A program made the position numbers and the translations under genes. From CAMWXW01 sp051650105 (GTDB taxonomy: Bacteria; Desulfobacterota; Desulfovibrionia; Desulfovibrionales; Desulfovibrionaceae), in NCBI GenBank assembly GCA_051650105.1, contig JBOFIJ010000017.1, positions 40,042 to 104,041 of the forward strand: a stretch of 64,000 bases of DNA, in the 5' to 3' direction. Under the pieces are notes generated by a model that made no database searches, was not told where the DNA came from, and was given only the letters and a program-made list of their open reading frames with translations. Below, in pieces: positions 55,901-64,000 of this stretch (positions are counted from its first letter, which is position 1; each line of letters starts with the position of its first letter).

Positions 55901-57113
55901 TGAACAAGGAAGAGAGAGAGAGAATTATGCTCTTTTGAATGGAGCTCGTTTATATGTAGAAGATGGTCAAATGGTGACAAAAGGGATGCTATTGACAGAT
56001 TGGGATCCGTTTAATGAACCTTTTATTTCTGAAATAGATGGTATTATTAAATTTGAGGATATTATAGAAGGAAGAACATATCAGGAAAAAACGGACGATG
56101 TTTCAGGAGCTGTGACAAGGATTATTGTAGAATATAGAGCGACATTACACAAGCCTGCAATATCTATTGTGGACAGTAACGGCGTTCCTATACCTCGTAA
56201 AATGCTTAATAACCTGCCTGCTACTTACCTATTACCAATAGGTGCATTGATAATGGTTAATGATGGAGATATAATTCAGGCTGGTGATGTTTTTGCTCGT
56301 AAACCAAGGGAATCTTCAAAAACAAAGGATATTGTTGGAGGTCTTCCTCGAGTTGCTGAATTATTTGAAGTTCGTAAGCCGAAGGATCCTGCTGTTGTTG
56401 CAGAAATTGCTGGTATAGTATCTTTTTCTGGAGAGACAAAGGGTCGTCGCCGAGTTATTGTCACAACGGAGCAAGGTGAACAAAGAGAATATCTTATTTT
56501 GAAGGGCAAACATATTACTGTAGCAGAGGGTGATTTTATCGAGGCTGGTGAGGCCTTTACGGAAGGGAGTCCGGAATTACACGATGTTTTGCGTACAAAG
56601 GGTGAGAAATATCTGGCTCGTTATCTCGTGGATGAAGTGCAAGAGGTATATAGATTTCAAGGTGTTTCTATAGATGATAAGCATATAGAGGTTATTGTGA
56701 GACAGATGCTTAAGAAAGTGAATGTTTTGGATCCCAAAGGATCGAGTTTCCTTGTTGGTGAGCAAGTAGATAAAGTTGATTTTCGTCTAGAAAATGAGCG
56801 TGTTTTAGCAGAGGGTTTGGAGCCAGCAGTGGCGGAACCTCTCGTTTTGGGTATAACACAAGCGTCATTGACGACATCATCATTTATTTCAGCAGCATCA
56901 TTTCAAGAAACAACAAAAGTGTTAACAACAGCTGTATTACAAAGTAAAGTAGATCATCTTAAAGGTTTAAAAGAAAATGTTATTGTTGGTAGGCTTCTTC
57001 CGGCTGGGACAGGGTATAGAGAATACGTTAATGCACAAATTATTCGTTTAAATGAAGATGGAACTGTGGAAGAGGAGTTGGGCACAACGTATAGGGTTGT
57101 TAATCCAGAATAA
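52953..57113 (+). CDS. rpoC: DNA-directed RNA polymerase beta' subunit
   Basis: A 1386-residue beta' subunit. The N-terminal zinc site is CNCGKYKRMKHRGIVCEKCG near residue 71, the catalytic magnesium loop NADFDGDQMAVH near 464, and the trigger-loop region MRTFHIGGTASRE near 926. A second zinc group is formed by CGSVDG near 811 and CQSQTGICAYCYG near 885. I chose ATG 52953 because TGAGG lies just before it and the start MTLDELFSVRG is typical; the frame extends to 52920 without support. It ends the rpoBC operon; the kinase gene follows 40 bases on. Confidence 0.98.
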   Translation: MTLDELFSVRGSSTNVSNIRNLKSIQVSIASPENIREWSYGEVKKPETINYRTFKPERDGLFCAKIFGPVKDYECNCGKYKRMKHRGIVCEKCGVEVIPSKVRRERMGHIDLASPVTHIWFLKTLPSKIGTLLDISMMDLEKILYFDSYIILDAGSTNLLRGQILTEEHYYQVIGHYGEDSIQVGMGAEAIGVLLEDINLEVLRVELREEFQATRSQTKKKKLIKRLKVVEAFLDSKNKPEWMVMSVIPVIPPELRPLVPLDGGRFATSDLNDLYRRVINRNNRLKRLMDLGAPDIIIRNEKRMLQESVDALFDNGRRGRAITGTNGRPLKSLSDMIKGKQGRFRQNLLGKRVDYSGRSVIVVGPKLKLHQCGLPKKMALELFKPFIYAELERKGLATTIKGAKRMVEREELVVWDILEEVVREYPILLNRAPTLHRLGIQAFEPLLIEGKAIQLHPLVCSAYNADFDGDQMAVHIPLSVEAQVEARILMMSTNNILSPANGFPVIIPSQDIVLGLYYMTVERSFEKGEGMVFCAPWEVIAAYDAGITGLHARIKVRIDEEGGRIYSTTPGRVLIAELLPETFSFEHANCVLTKKSIATLVALVYREAGTKATVLLCDKLKDIGYEYATRAGVTIAVQDLKIPKQKESLLVSAQAEVDAIEKQYRSGIITTTERYNKVVDVWTKVTQDVAQEMINEISYDIVVDEKTGREEKNDSFNSIYMMSTSGARGNQDQMRQLAGMRGLMAKPSGEIIETPITSSFREGLSVLQYFTSTHGARKGLADTALKTANSGYLTRRLVDVVQDVIISEVDCGSVDGIELTTIIVDGEIKISLAERILGRVLLYPIYHPETRELLFSESTFVDERVAISLSESGVNTAFIRSALTCQSQTGICAYCYGRDLARGDMVNIGETVGIIAAQSIGEPGTQLTMRTFHIGGTASREIERSSIEAQHPGRVVISRLKSVINKEGQRLVLGKSAYISIVDEQGRERENYALLNGARLYVEDGQMVTKGMLLTDWDPFNEPFISEIDGIIKFEDIIEGRTYQEKTDDVSGAVTRIIVEYRATLHKPAISIVDSNGVPIPRKMLNNLPATYLLPIGALIMVNDGDIIQAGDVFARKPRESSKTKDIVGGLPRVAELFEVRKPKDPAVVAEIAGIVSFSGETKGRRRVIVTTEQGEQREYLILKGKHITVAEGDFIEAGEAFTEGSPELHDVLRTKGEKYLARYLVDEVQEVYRFQGVSIDDKHIEVIVRQMLKKVNVLDPKGSSFLVGEQVDKVDFRLENERVLAEGLEPAVAEPLVLGITQASLTTSSFISAASFQETTKVLTTAVLQSKVDHLKGLKENVIVGRLLPAGTGYREYVNAQIIRLNEDGTVEEELGTTYRVVNPE

Positions 57114-57153
57114 GAACAGGGAGCCTTCATTTTTATTTTGAAAAAGAAATTCA

Positions 57154-59349
57154 ATGGATAGAAATAATAAGGGTAATTGGTTGTTACAACAGAAAAAATA
57201 CTGGGAATTGTTTTTTATCATTATTTCCTTTATTGTAATAGTATTAACCATTTGGGTAGAATTTACTTTTTTTAGGTTAAATTTATACTCTTTTCTTATT
57301 GTTCTTAATATCAATTTATTGCTCCTCTTTGTTACGTTTTTTGTTGTTTTGCGTAAGTTGACAAGGCTGGTTTTAGAGCGTCGAAGGAAAATATTAGGTT
57401 CTCACTTGCGTACGCGTTTAGTATTATCTTTTGTTTTTGTTTCTTTTATTCCTGTTATCTTTATAATATTAATTTTCTCACAAATCGTGTCTACAAGTGT
57501 AAATTATTGGTTTAGTACGCAGGTAGAGTCAACATTAGAGAAATCGTCTGTTTTAGGAAATACATTTTTTAATAATGTGGAGAAATCTCTTCAAGATAAA
57601 GCTGAACATTTTGTCACTGTTTTAGAAAAGAATAAAGAGAGAATGACTAATATTATTCTTGATTCTATTCAAAAGGCAGAGGGAGAATCGTTTTATATTG
57701 CAAGAGTGGATAGGCAAACTATAGTAGACGTGCAAAATGGAGAAGATTCATCTCATATTTCAAAGATAATAGAACAAATAGCTTTTGGTGTGGATTTGAA
57801 GCGTTTGGATGTAAAAAAGAAGATATCATTTTTGGAGATAATGGAGAATAAAGATTTTATTATTTTACTGTACCAGATTCCAAAAAATATCAGTATACAA
57901 AAGCAAAGCCCAGAGTATATTATTTTAGGAGAACATATAGGTGAGGGTTTTGTTTTAGCACAAAGAGAGATAAATGATGGAGTTGAAGAATATAGAAAAA
58001 TACATACTTTGAAAGACCCTATAAAATTTTCTTTCTTTTATCTATCAGGAATATTGGCATTGCTTATTATTCTCGGTTCTGTGTGGTATGGTTTGCGGAT
58101 TTCTAAGGAAATTATTGCTCCTATTGTTGATTTAGCAGATGCATTTCATAAGATTTCTAGAGGGAATTTACTAGTAACATTAAATGATGATTTAGCAACA
58201 GAAGAAATGGAATTCTTATGTTCGTCGTTTAATGATATGGCAAAAGAATTGGCGTTAACACATGCGAGGATAACAGACGCAAATGCTGTGTTGGAAAGGA
58301 AAAATGAAGAAATAGAAATACAAAAGGCTCATATAGAAACTATAATAGAAAATATTACAACAGGTGTTATTTATTTGGATGTTGATAATGTTGTGTGTAG
58401 CATAAACCAAGCAGCATTATCATTGCTAGAAATAGAGCATACGGATATTGTTGGAAAGAGAATAGGAGAGATTCTTCCAACAGATTCTCATTTTCTTTTG
58501 GAAGAAATGAAAGGGAGATCTCAAACAGTACGTCATAATAAGTGGCAAAAACAAATTTATATAACAGTGAAGAATGTTAAGAAAAAAATGTTAGTAACTG
58601 GAATAACTCTTCATAATTCTTCGTTGGAAGAAGGAAGTGTTATTGTTTTTGATGATATAACTGAGTTAGATCAAAGTCATCGTATAGAGGCGTGGAGAGA
58701 GGTAGCAAAAAGGATTGCACATGAAATTAAAAATCCTTTAACACCAATAAAGCTTTCAGCTCAAAGACTAGAAAAGAAATATGCTGTCGCAATAGGTGAT
58801 ATTGTCTTTTCTCAATGTACTCGTCAAATTATTCAACAAGTGGAGTATTTACAGCAACTTGTGACAGAATTTTCTCGTTTTGCCAAATTGCCAGAAATTG
58901 TTCTAAAAGAAGGAAATATTGCATCTCTTTTGGAAGAAACTATATTATTTTTTCACAATACGTATCCCAATATAGAGTTTATTTTTGAAAAATGTGGTGA
59001 AATTCCACTAATTGATATGGATGCTTCCGCAATGCAAAGAGTATTTATGAATATTATTACTAATGCAGTGGAGGCATTGGAAGGAACGCTGTGTCCTTGT
59101 ATAATGATTCAAATAGAGTATCAAAAAAAAATGAAAAGTATTTATATTTTTGTAGAGGATAATGGAAAGGGTATAGGAGAACAAGAAATACATAGATTAT
59201 TTGAGCCATATTTTTCACAAAAGAAAGAAGGCACAGGTTTAGGGCTCACTATTGTGAAATCTATCATAACAGATCATCAAGGATATATACGTGCACAATC
59301 GACTTCTGCAGGAACAATAATGAAGATAGAATTACCTATAAGAGTATAG
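57154..59349 (+). CDS. NtrY-like membrane sensor histidine kinase
   Basis: A 731-residue protein. It has two or three N-terminal membrane helices (about 17-110), a periplasmic region, another helix near 293-312, then a HAMP domain (RISKEIIAPIVDLADAFHKI near 314), a PAS domain (about 385-500), the phosphoacceptor block AWREVAKRIAHEIKNPLTPIKLSAQRL near 513, and ATPase motifs near 629-720 (NIITNAVEA, DNGKGIG, GTGLGLTI). The HEIKNPLTPI form is typical of NtrY. Such kinases answer to nitrogen or redox signals through NtrX-type regulators. No response regulator is adjacent, so its partner is unknown. The start lacks a strong ribosome-binding site. Confidence 0.88.
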   Translation: MDRNNKGNWLLQQKKYWELFFIIISFIVIVLTIWVEFTFFRLNLYSFLIVLNINLLLLFVTFFVVLRKLTRLVLERRRKILGSHLRTRLVLSFVFVSFIPVIFIILIFSQIVSTSVNYWFSTQVESTLEKSSVLGNTFFNNVEKSLQDKAEHFVTVLEKNKERMTNIILDSIQKAEGESFYIARVDRQTIVDVQNGEDSSHISKIIEQIAFGVDLKRLDVKKKISFLEIMENKDFIILLYQIPKNISIQKQSPEYIILGEHIGEGFVLAQREINDGVEEYRKIHTLKDPIKFSFFYLSGILALLIILGSVWYGLRISKEIIAPIVDLADAFHKISRGNLLVTLNDDLATEEMEFLCSSFNDMAKELALTHARITDANAVLERKNEEIEIQKAHIETIIENITTGVIYLDVDNVVCSINQAALSLLEIEHTDIVGKRIGEILPTDSHFLLEEMKGRSQTVRHNKWQKQIYITVKNVKKKMLVTGITLHNSSLEEGSVIVFDDITELDQSHRIEAWREVAKRIAHEIKNPLTPIKLSAQRLEKKYAVAIGDIVFSQCTRQIIQQVEYLQQLVTEFSRFAKLPEIVLKEGNIASLLEETILFFHNTYPNIEFIFEKCGEIPLIDMDASAMQRVFMNIITNAVEALEGTLCPCIMIQIEYQKKMKSIYIFVEDNGKGIGEQEIHRLFEPYFSQKKEGTGLGLTIVKSIITDHQGYIRAQSTSAGTIMKIELPIRV

Positions 59350-59439
59350 TAATAGATAAAAAATTGATATTTATTACGTTTTCTTATATAGTGGGCTTTT
59401 TTATGAGCAGATATAGTCATTACTTTGTAGGGGGGAGGA

Positions 59440-60183
59440 ATGAATAAAAAATATATAATGGCCAATTGGAAGATGAATAAATCGAGAGTGGAGGCTGAAA
59501 AATATTTGCAAGATTTAGAGCGTATTTTGTGTGAACGTGTATCAAATCATGAAATTATTGTCTTTCCTCCATCTCTGTATCTAGATGTATTTCTTAAAAA
59601 TACAAAAAAAGTACAATATGGAGTTCAAAATTTTTATCCTGAGGAGCAAGGTGCATATACTGGAGAAATATCATTATCTATGTTAGAAAATAAAAAGCCA
59701 TGGGTTATGGTAGGCCATTCTGAACGAAGAATATTATTTGCTGAAAATGATACTTTTATCAGTAAGAAGCTCCATGTATCTATAAAGTGTGGGTTTAGAA
59801 CAGTATATTGTATTGGTGAAAATAGGGAAGAAAAAGAATCTGGTAAAACAGAAGAAGTCTTGGTGCATCAATTATCATTCATAAAAGGGGTAAAAATGGA
59901 CGATGCATTAAGTCAAAAATTGGTTATAGCATATGAACCTGTGTGGTCCATAGGTACAGGCAAAATTCCTAGTTTACTAGAGATAGAAGAAAGGCATATG
60001 TTTACAAAGAATTATTTGGAAAAATTGCTTGCAACATCAGATAAAAAAATATACACTTTATACGGTGGGAGCGTGTCTTCAGCAAATAGTAATTCTATTC
60101 TCAATGTGAAAGGTGTAGATGGTGTTTTAGTCGGTAATGCATCATTAGATTTTACATCTTTTGTCGATATTATATATACGTAA
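59440..60183 (+). CDS. tpiA: Triosephosphate isomerase
   Basis: A 247-residue enzyme of normal length, with the full set of residues: Lys in MANWKMNKS near residue 11, His in MVGHSERR near 93, Glu in IAYEPVWSIGTGK near 166, and the phosphate loops GGSVSSANS near 208 and GVLVGNAS near 227. It interconverts dihydroxyacetone phosphate and glyceraldehyde 3-phosphate. A GGGGGAGG precedes the ATG very closely. secG follows after a few bases, which is a common bacterial pair. Confidence 0.96.
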   Translation: MNKKYIMANWKMNKSRVEAEKYLQDLERILCERVSNHEIIVFPPSLYLDVFLKNTKKVQYGVQNFYPEEQGAYTGEISLSMLENKKPWVMVGHSERRILFAENDTFISKKLHVSIKCGFRTVYCIGENREEKESGKTEEVLVHQLSFIKGVKMDDALSQKLVIAYEPVWSIGTGKIPSLLEIEERHMFTKNYLEKLLATSDKKIYTLYGGSVSSANSNSILNVKGVDGVLVGNASLDFTSFVDIIYT

Positions 60184-60200
60184 AAATAATGGGAGTATGT

Positions 60201-60515
60201 GTGAAAGCACTTATTTTGGGTATCCATGTTCTTGTTTCTATAGTGTTAATAGTGCTGGTTATTCTTCAGGCTGGTAAGGATAGTATTGGAACTGTCTTTG
60301 GTGGTGGGAATACAGGAAGTGTTTTTGGCGGTACTGGAGCTGGTTCTACTTTATCTAAGATGACAGCTTGGTTTGCCGTGTTGTTTTTTGTAACGTCACT
60401 TTCTTATACATATGTGTCTTCCGAGGGAAATAGGAAGGAATCTGTTATTATCAATATAGAGAATCCTGTGCCATCTGTAAAAGAGGGTATTCCTATATTG
60501 GAAGGAGAAAAATAA
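60201..60515 (+). CDS. secG: Preprotein translocase subunit SecG
   Basis: A 104-residue protein with two membrane helices (about 4-22 and 55-73) and the family core VILQAGKDSIGTVFGGGNTGSVFGG near residue 22, STLSKMTAWFAVLFF after it. SecG assists the SecYE channel. I chose GTG 60201, with GGGAG five bases before it; an ATG at 60189 would put that site inside the gene. It is coupled to tpiA, 17 bases after its stop. Confidence 0.9.
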   Translation: MKALILGIHVLVSIVLIVLVILQAGKDSIGTVFGGGNTGSVFGGTGAGSTLSKMTAWFAVLFFVTSLSYTYVSSEGNRKESVIINIENPVPSVKEGIPILEGEK

Positions 60516-60825
60516 AATAGTACAGGGATACTATATTCTATGGGCGTTGTAGCACGGCGTGGAGTGAGTATTTTTTTTAGAATAGTATAGTGATATAGTA
60601 ATGTATGAATTATCTTACTGTTGTTCTGCTGTTCCCTATGTTCTTGTTTGTTTTTAGGGCTATGTGTAGAGATTTTATTGAACAGATGAGTATACAGAGC
60701 CTTCAGTGTTTTCTAATTTATAAGGTATCTTTTTTGCATAACCTGGTCGGAGTGGTCTCAACAAAGACTGGTATTGTATATAGTGAGTTGGAATAGTTTT
60801 CCAAAATTATTTGCAAAGGATAGAT
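60516..60825. other. Intergenic region with weak small open frame
   Basis: A 310-base gap between secG and the L,D-transpeptidase gene. A 63-codon frame at 60605-60796 (hydrophobic start MNYLTVVLLFPMFLFVF, then LVGVVSTKTGIVYS) has no ribosome-binding site and is probably not a gene. Its GVVSTK segment resembles one in the gene remnant at 30.9 kb, which may be chance. An imperfect ATACTA...TTCT/AGAATAGTAT hairpin lies near 60530-60590. Confidence 0.35.
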
Positions 60826-62082
60826 ATGTTCTTAAAGATTATAATGCAATGTGGTATAGTATCATGTGTCTTTTCTCTTCTTTTATCAGTGTTCCCATTA
60901 TATGCATCTAAAATAGTTCTGTATAAAGAATTTTTGCCCGAAGATCTTTTGTATGTGGATAAGAAATCTCAAACATGCTATATATATAAGGGCAATGGTC
61001 TAGATATCGTAAAATATACTTGTGCAACAGGTCAGGTTGATGGCGATAAAGTTATAGAGGGCGATAAGAAAACGCCAGAAGGTCTCTATTTTGTAACAAG
61101 TTCTATTTTTGGAGGCTTAGATTTTGCGGAATACGGAAGTAGAGCTTTTCCTGTAAATTTTCCAAATCCTATAGATCAAGTATTGAAAAAGACAGGCTAT
61201 GGTATATGGGTACATGGTCGAGGAAAAACACTGGAATTAAAGAGTACTAGAGGTTGTGTTGCTTTTTCAGAGGAGATAATAAAGAAGCTTTCACCTATTT
61301 TTGTGAAATCATATCCAGTTATTATTGGAGATACTGTTGTTCTTTCCAAAGAGAATGCTCCAGCTATATTTGCCACAGTGGAAGGAAATGTTCTAAAATG
61401 GCGTGATGCTTGGACAGATCGTTCAGATAATTTTATAAAACTATATAGTAAACAACGTGCAAGTTATGATAGTTTTGTGAAAAATAAACGTTCTCTGTTT
61501 TCGCGTTTTCCTTTTGTCTATAATATTATAGAAAAAGTAAATATAGTGGAGCATGCTCCATATTTTGTTACTTGGTTTAGACAATATTATTATGCGCCTA
61601 ATATGGTGGTTGAGGGAGAACGTCGTTTATACTGGCAAAAAAATGGAGACAATACGTTTTCTATTGTAGGAGAAGAGTGGTTACCTGACACAACAAAAAC
61701 GACGAAAGATACAATGTCTTCATTGCTCCGTCCAGATATTGAGAGTTTTGTTGAAAAATGGAGATCTCTATGGGAAAAATCAGATGTGCAGGCATATGCT
61801 ATGATGTATGCTGTAAATGCAAGACAAGGGAATTTGCGTAGTAGAGAATCGATAATAAGAAATAAATCTCGTATTTGGAAAAAGGCTAAGCCTAAAGAAG
61901 TTAGTAATGGTAAAGCAATTATTTCATTGACTGGAGAAGGTATTAAAGTTTCTTTCCCTCAAGAATATATTGCATCAGGGTATAGAGATTATGGACTAAA
62001 AACGCTTATTATTGTTCCTAAAGGACAGAATAGTAAGGATTGGAAAATTATAAGAGAGTCTTGGTCTCCTCTAAAAAAATAG
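60826..62082 (+). CDS. L,D-transpeptidase (YkuD family) with C-terminal NTF2-like domain
   Basis: A 418-residue exported protein. The signal peptide is about 1-27. The YkuD catalytic domain spans about 35-180: DKKTPEGLYFV near 80, then the active-site YGIWVHGRGK near 124 and STRGCVAFS near 140, with the nucleophile Cys. A middle region follows, and the last 110 residues, with FVEKWRSLWEKSDVQAYAMMY near 305, look like an NTF2/SnoaL-like fold. Such enzymes make 3-3 cross-links in peptidoglycan or anchor lipoproteins. I chose ATG 60826 behind AAAGGA; an upstream start at 60811 would contain that site. The next gene starts 24 bases later. Confidence 0.88.
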   Translation: MFLKIIMQCGIVSCVFSLLLSVFPLYASKIVLYKEFLPEDLLYVDKKSQTCYIYKGNGLDIVKYTCATGQVDGDKVIEGDKKTPEGLYFVTSSIFGGLDFAEYGSRAFPVNFPNPIDQVLKKTGYGIWVHGRGKTLELKSTRGCVAFSEEIIKKLSPIFVKSYPVIIGDTVVLSKENAPAIFATVEGNVLKWRDAWTDRSDNFIKLYSKQRASYDSFVKNKRSLFSRFPFVYNIIEKVNIVEHAPYFVTWFRQYYYAPNMVVEGERRLYWQKNGDNTFSIVGEEWLPDTTKTTKDTMSSLLRPDIESFVEKWRSLWEKSDVQAYAMMYAVNARQGNLRSRESIIRNKSRIWKKAKPKEVSNGKAIISLTGEGIKVSFPQEYIASGYRDYGLKTLIIVPKGQNSKDWKIIRESWSPLKK

Positions 62083-62106
62083 TTGTTAAAAAAAAGGAAA
62101 TGCTTT

Positions 62107-63102
62107 GTGGATAATCTTATTTATAAAGAGCCAAAATTTTTATTTGTGAGAATGAAATCTTTTTTACGTGACCTTCCTGTTGCACTCACTGGTTTAGCTT
62201 TGGGTTTTGTGGGTATATGCAATGTGTGGGCGATGTTTGTAGGGCAATGGATATCTATTTTTGGTGCTGGAATAGCTATCATAATACTTTTCTTTATAGG
62301 TTGTAAAAATATTATTTGTTTTACGCATTTTTTAACGGAGTTATCACACCCATTAATTAGTAATTTTATCCCAACATACGCAATGGCACTCATGGTAGTG
62401 TCATCTGTTCTTGTTGCGTTCCTTCCTATTGTTGCTAAAGTATTGTGGGTATTTGCGATAATTATGCATTTTATATGCATGGTTCATTTCTTTTATTCAA
62501 GACGCAAGGTTATCTCTTTAGATCATATTCTCCCGAGTTGGTTTGTTCCACCTGTTGGAATAGTTGTTGCCTGTGTGACAGCAGGTGTAATGGGAGAAAC
62601 AGATATAGCAAGATTTATATTTTTTCTTGGGTTTACGCTGTACATGATATTATTGCCAGTAATACTATATAGGGTATTATTTGCAGAACGAATTAGTGAT
62701 GCAGAATTGCCAACATTTGCTATTATAGGGGCTCCTGCAAATTTATGTTTAGCAGGAGTCTTAACAGTTTTTCCAACGCCAAATCCGTATATAGTCTCAT
62801 TATTATTGGCTTTGGCAGTATGTACGACGTTTTTGGTTTATTTATCTATTATTCGTATGGCACGAATGACATTTACGCCACTTTTTGCTTCTTTTACATT
62901 TCCATTAGCAATAGGAGCAACTGCTATTTTATTATATGCGAATTATTTAGAGAGAAATCACGCTGCTATAATGGATATTACTTTTTGGAAATATATTGGT
63001 TATATCGAACTCGTGGTAGCGACTTGTGTAATAGCATATGTTGTTATTGCTATGAGTATGTATGTATATAAAAATATTTTTTCTGTTCATTTCAATGCGT
63101 AG
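62107..63102 (+). CDS. TDT-family (TehA/SLAC1-like) transporter
   Basis: A 331-residue, highly hydrophobic protein with about ten membrane segments. It begins its core with LPVALTGLALGFVGICNVW near residue 29, has SWFVPPVGIVVACVTAG near 145, and ELPTFAIIGAPANLCLAGVL near 204, which fit the tellurite-resistance/dicarboxylate transporter family. Members carry anions, dicarboxylates or C4 acids; the substrate here is not known. GTG 62107 is preceded by AAAGGA; ATG 62152, 15 codons on, is an alternative with weaker support. It follows the L,D-transpeptidase closely. Confidence 0.82.
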   Translation: MDNLIYKEPKFLFVRMKSFLRDLPVALTGLALGFVGICNVWAMFVGQWISIFGAGIAIIILFFIGCKNIICFTHFLTELSHPLISNFIPTYAMALMVVSSVLVAFLPIVAKVLWVFAIIMHFICMVHFFYSRRKVISLDHILPSWFVPPVGIVVACVTAGVMGETDIARFIFFLGFTLYMILLPVILYRVLFAERISDAELPTFAIIGAPANLCLAGVLTVFPTPNPYIVSLLLALAVCTTFLVYLSIIRMARMTFTPLFASFTFPLAIGATAILLYANYLERNHAAIMDITFWKYIGYIELVVATCVIAYVVIAMSMYVYKNIFSVHFNA

Positions 63103-63142
63103 TGTATTGTAAAGAGTATTATTGTATTCCCAAAAAATCTCA

Positions 63143-63171
63143 TTGCTTTTTGCATAGATAGGTTATAGAAT
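63143..63171 (+). promoter_or_regulatory. Putative promoter of dps
   Basis: TTGCTT (63143-63148), a 17-base spacer and TAGAAT (63166-63171) lie 39 bases before the dps start. The -10 is the same TAGAAT form seen at other promoters here. Confidence 0.6.
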
Positions 63172-63210
63172 CGACCTAAGTGTATATTACAAGTTATGAA
63201 GGAGTTCGTT

Positions 63211-63654
63211 ATGAATATAGTATGTGAGAGGTTGAATCAATTATTGGCAGACACAAGTGTATTGTACGCAAAAATTCAGAATTATCACTGGAATGTGAAA
63301 GGGGTACAATTTTATGCAATACATGCAAAAACAGAAGCTTTATATAATATAATGACCACAATGCGAGATGATTTAGCGGAGAGAATTATACAAATAGGTG
63401 GTACTCCTATTGTAACTTTAAAAGGCATTTTACAAAAAACACGTATTAAGGAAGAGGAAAATATTGTTTTTGATGCAAAATGTATTGTTCAGAATATTCT
63501 TAAGGATTTTGAATTCTTCCATAAGGAATTTGTTGAATTATCTAATTTAGAAGGTGTGGATATTGTGACAGGTAATTATGCACAAGATCAGCTTGCTTTT
63601 TTGGAAAAAGAAATTTGGATGATGAGAGCATTTCTTACATCAGTAGAATGTTAA
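63211..63654 (+). CDS. dps: Dps-family DNA-protecting ferritin
   Basis: A 147-residue Dps of the short type. The ferroxidase residues are present: QNYHWNVKGVQF near residue 27, His and Glu in IHAKTEALYN near 41, and Asp and Glu in MRDDLAERI near 55. It forms a 12-subunit shell that oxidises and stores iron and limits peroxide damage to DNA. ATG 63211 follows AAGGAG at six bases; an in-frame ATG at 63196 is upstream of that site. There is no long basic N-terminal tail, so DNA binding may be weak. It has its own promoter and terminator. Confidence 0.92.
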   Translation: MNIVCERLNQLLADTSVLYAKIQNYHWNVKGVQFYAIHAKTEALYNIMTTMRDDLAERIIQIGGTPIVTLKGILQKTRIKEEENIVFDAKCIVQNILKDFEFFHKEFVELSNLEGVDIVTGNYAQDQLAFLEKEIWMMRAFLTSVEC

Positions 63655-63686
63655 TATCATTTTATACACGATATTTTTGATATTGT

Positions 63687-63715
63687 AAAAAGCCCACAAA
63701 TTATGGGCTTTTTTT
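63687..63715 (+). terminator. Rho-independent terminator after dps
   Basis: AAAAAGCCCA (63687-63696) pairs perfectly with TGGGCTTTTT (63704-63713) and is followed by further T. It is a strong, A/T-flanked terminator that would also work on the minus strand. Confidence 0.92.
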
Positions 63716-63881
63716 GTTACGTATTAGTCAATTATCGTATCTCCCCTGTCAAGGAGTATAACTGGAGTATGTTAAGAAAATATGGTGTTACCTATTGCAA
63801 TAGTAAATTCTTTTTTGTTTTTTGACTAAAGACTATATTGATATTAGAGGGCCATTCAAATAATCTTCCCTCTATACTCTA

Positions 63882-63998
63882 TCACATATAGATATTTGTT
63901 TCTGGCTCTAGATTTTCTATATTGCAATATTTTTTCTTTGTAAACTCTTGGGAGAATTTTTTATCCAGTCCTTCTTCTTTGCTTTCTTTAAGAATGTG
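63882..63998 (-). CDS. Possible partial gene entering from the right edge, unknown
   Basis: On the minus strand a frame is open from the right edge to TGA at 63884-63882, about 38 residues. It reads as a polar, charged C-terminus (LKESKEEGLDKKFSQE, then NLEPETNIYM). The dps terminator, which could serve both strands, lies between the two genes. The stretch is too short to assign and could be chance. Confidence 0.35.
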   Translation of the reverse strand, partial: HILKESKEEGLDKKFSQEFTKKKYCNIENLEPETNIYM

Positions 63999-64000
63999 TG

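Noticed and set aside
60605..60796. 63-codon frame before the L,D-transpeptidase
   Set aside because: No ribosome-binding site and no recognisable family; kept only as a note on the intergenic region.

Overview
This 64-kb window is AT-rich bacterial chromosome, dense with housekeeping genes but broken by stretches of apparent gene decay. The best fit is a reduced-genome relative of Desulfovibrionaceae. Supporting signs are a selenocysteine-containing, Tat-exported formate dehydrogenase FdhAB, an rpsU-yqeY-dnaG-rpoD order, hflKC, an NtrY-type kinase, and tuf-rpmG-trnW-secE-nusG-rplKAJL-rpoBC. The low G+C and decay would suit an intracellular lineage such as Lawsonia. That name is an inference from composition and gene content, not a proven match.

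Layout, left to right. 0-5 kb: the aroA 3' end, recJ, a membrane protein with a degenerate SpoIIE/PP2C domain, and a DHH phosphoesterase. 5.6-8.8 kb: a 1040-residue Arg/Ser-rich protein of unknown function, the most unusual gene here. 8.8-12.6 kb: fdhA (UGA read as Sec) and fdhB on the minus strand. 12.9-17.4 kb: rsfS, gpmI and a DsbD with a very long linker. 17.4-18.5 kb: about 1.1 kb of decayed sequence. 18.6-25.5 kb: yggT, a HAD hydrolase and an unknown gene on the minus strand, galU, a TspO-like protein, hflKC, and a phosphoglucomutase/phosphomannomutase. 25.9-30.5 kb: rpsU, yqeY, dnaG and rpoD (minus).

30.5-34.2 kb: a frameshifted pseudogene with a G10 tract, then rpsL-rpsG-fusA and a terminator. 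34.3-39.0 kb: pstSCAB-phoU (minus). 39.2-43.5 kb: transketolase, pgk and rlmN. 43.5-57.1 kb: five tRNAs, tuf, rpmG, tRNA-Trp, secE, nusG, the L11-L1 genes, an L10-type leader, rplJ, rplL, an attenuator-like hairpin, rpoB and rpoC. 57.2-63.7 kb: an NtrY-like kinase, tpiA, secG, an L,D-transpeptidase, a TDT-family transporter and dps, closed by a strong terminator. A possible partial minus-strand gene runs off the right edge.

Themes: translation and transcription core, central glycolysis/pentose-phosphate enzymes, sugar-nucleotide supply (galU plus a mutase), phosphate uptake, envelope quality control and formate oxidation. I saw no CRISPR array, insertion sequence, prophage or rRNA. I found no clear multi-gene novel system. 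The strongest leads are the large orphan protein at 5639-8761, the PP2C-like domain that has lost its metal ligands, the Ig-like insertion in PstC, the natural Arg43 in ribosomal protein S12, and an apparently leaderless hflK promoter.
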